Source: Flavobacterium pectinovorum
GTDB lineage: Bacteria > Bacteroidota > Bacteroidia > Flavobacteriales > Flavobacteriaceae
Length of the DNA stretch: 64,000 nucleotides
Direction of reading: 5' to 3'
Assembly: GCF_900142715.1 (NCBI RefSeq)
Contig: NZ_FRBX01000001.1
Location: 1,364,001 to 1,428,000, forward strand
Shown here piece after piece: positions 63,174-64,000 of this stretch. How positions within the stretch are numbered: position 1 is the stretch's first letter; each line of letters opens with the position of its first letter. A program made the position numbers and the translations under genes. The notes under the pieces are model-generated. The model was given only the letters and a program-made list of their open reading frames with translations, ran no database searches and had not been told where the DNA came from.

Positions 63174-64000
63174 ATGGATTTCCGCCTAAAAGTTTTCTAC
63201 ACCGTTGCACTCCGTCTTAATTTTACTAAAGCGGCAACAGAACTGTATATTACACAGCCGGCAGTTTCGAAACACATTCAGGAACTCGAAGAAACCTACA
63301 AAACCAAACTCTTTGAACGAAACGGTTCTAAAATAGCACTAACTCCCGCAGGAGAAATTCTGCTAAAACATACCAAAAGTATTTTTGAAGTTTATCGTAA
63401 AATCGATTTTGATATGAGTTCGTTTAGTAGCGAACGTCAGGGATTACTGAGATTAGGGACAAGTACAACCATTTCACAATATATTATTTCTCCCGTTTTA
63501 GCACGATTTCACCAAAAACAGCAAGATATAAAAGTCAATTTGCTGAACGGAAATACAGAACAAATCGAAAATTCTTTAATTAACAAAGAAATCGAAATTG
63601 GCATTGTTGAAGGACAATCTAAAAATCAGTCTATAAAGTATATTCCGTTTTTAAAAGACGAATTGGTTTTGGTTTGCAGCAGTAAAAATCCTTTAGTAAA
63701 ACAAAGTGAAATTACTGTAGATGATTTAAAATCAATGAAATTCATAACCAGAGAGCGTGGCTCAGGAACACTTGAAGTTATAGAATTTGCTTTAAAACAA
63801 GTTGGGGTAAAATTATCTGACTTACAAATCGAAATGCAATTAGGAAGCACAGAAAGCATAAAATCCTATCTTTTAAATTCAGATTGTTTTGCTTTTATGT
63901 CAATTCATGCTGTAGATAAAGAATTGAAAAACAAAGAATTAATTGTTTTGGATGTTGAAAAATTATCTGTTGAAAGATATTTTTATATCATCACATTACT
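63174..64000 (+). CDS. LysR family transcriptional regulator (partial, 3' end outside window)
   Basis: The coding frame starts at 63174 (MDFRLKVFYTVALRLNFTKA) and runs off the window end in frame, so about 275 residues are seen. The N-terminal winged helix-turn-helix is a textbook LysR domain: AATELYITQPAVSKHIQELEETYKTKLFERNG. It continues with the LysR substrate-binding domain (about 90 to the end), including LLRLGTSTTISQYIISPVL and FITRERGSGT. It lies 5 bases after the DUF1444-like gene, perhaps in one unit. Its target is not known; LysR proteins often control a divergent or downstream gene, which lies outside the window. Confidence 0.9.
   Translation, partial: MDFRLKVFYTVALRLNFTKAATELYITQPAVSKHIQELEETYKTKLFERNGSKIALTPAGEILLKHTKSIFEVYRKIDFDMSSFSSERQGLLRLGTSTTISQYIISPVLARFHQKQQDIKVNLLNGNTEQIENSLINKEIEIGIVEGQSKNQSIKYIPFLKDELVLVCSSKNPLVKQSEITVDDLKSMKFITRERGSGTLEVIEFALKQVGVKLSDLQIEMQLGSTESIKSYLLNSDCFAFMSIHAVDKELKNKELIVLDVEKLSVERYFYIITL

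Noticed and set aside
1..64000. Search for tRNA and rRNA genes
   Set aside because: No cloverleaf with a GTTCRA loop or conserved rRNA segments seen by eye; a tRNA scan would be decisive.

Overview
This 64 kb window is AT-rich DNA from a member of the Bacteroidota, most probably Flavobacterium or a close relative. The evidence is an ECF sigma/FecR/SusC/SusD locus, a fused LpxC-FabZ, the type IX secretion regulator PorX, a CotH-family protein with a type IX sorting tail, small Flavobacteriia-type membrane proteins, and promoters of the TTG...TAnnTTTG type instead of the E. coli type. I found no tRNA, rRNA, CRISPR array, transposase or prophage gene. Most of the window is chromosomal housekeeping sequence.

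Layout. 0.1-7.7 kb: a minus-strand tripartite RND efflux operon (adaptor, pump, TolC channel) followed by a bestrophin-like channel and an AraC regulator. 8.1-10.7 kb: a plus-strand cluster of a membrane redoxin, a membrane protein built from a chemoreceptor-like sensor and a degenerate kinase dimerisation helix, a 110-residue helical protein and an Aer-like PAS protein. 10.9-23.9 kb: recG, a degenerate M23 protein, a DUF1697 protein, an ATP-PPase of the diphthine ligase family, an M1 aminopeptidase, a patatin, a TauE/SafE permease, a UvrD-type helicase and the t6A enzyme TsaC. 24-33.6 kb: an OmpA-like lipoprotein, a glycosyltransferase, an orphan HsdR_N nuclease domain, holA, ettA, a DCC oxidoreductase, mutS2 and ung. 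33.9-40 kb: the CotH protein, alanine dehydrogenase, a GNAT acetyltransferase, tsaE and porX. 40.2-48.4 kb: an HD phosphohydrolase, then the lipid A genes lpxD, lpxC-fabZ and lpxA, efp, a second lpxD-like gene, an NTF2-like protein, sucD and a conserved hypothetical. 48.4-58.6 kb: a nutrient-uptake locus of sigma factor, FecR anti-sigma, STN-containing SusC, SusD, a zinc metallohydrolase lipoprotein and a DUF4302 lipoprotein. 58.9-64 kb: fabG, a VWA membrane protein, two uncharacterised genes and a LysR regulator cut by the window end.

The least explained signal lies between the genes. At least a dozen intergenic gaps carry inverted repeats, many built from short tandem words with a period of about 8 bases (CTTTGnnn or CTTAGnnn units). 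A separate element of about 60-75 bases occurs twice in opposite orientation (20500-20559 and 29671-29744). Other gaps hold long perfect stems, including a 27-bp inverted repeat at 23106-23217 and a 20-bp one at 14867-14944. The protein-level candidates for something new are the chemoreceptor-fragment cluster at 8.2-10.7 kb and the uptake locus at 48.7-58.2 kb, whose substrate cannot be read from the sequence.

All gene names rest on reading motifs and overall similarity by eye. No database search was run.
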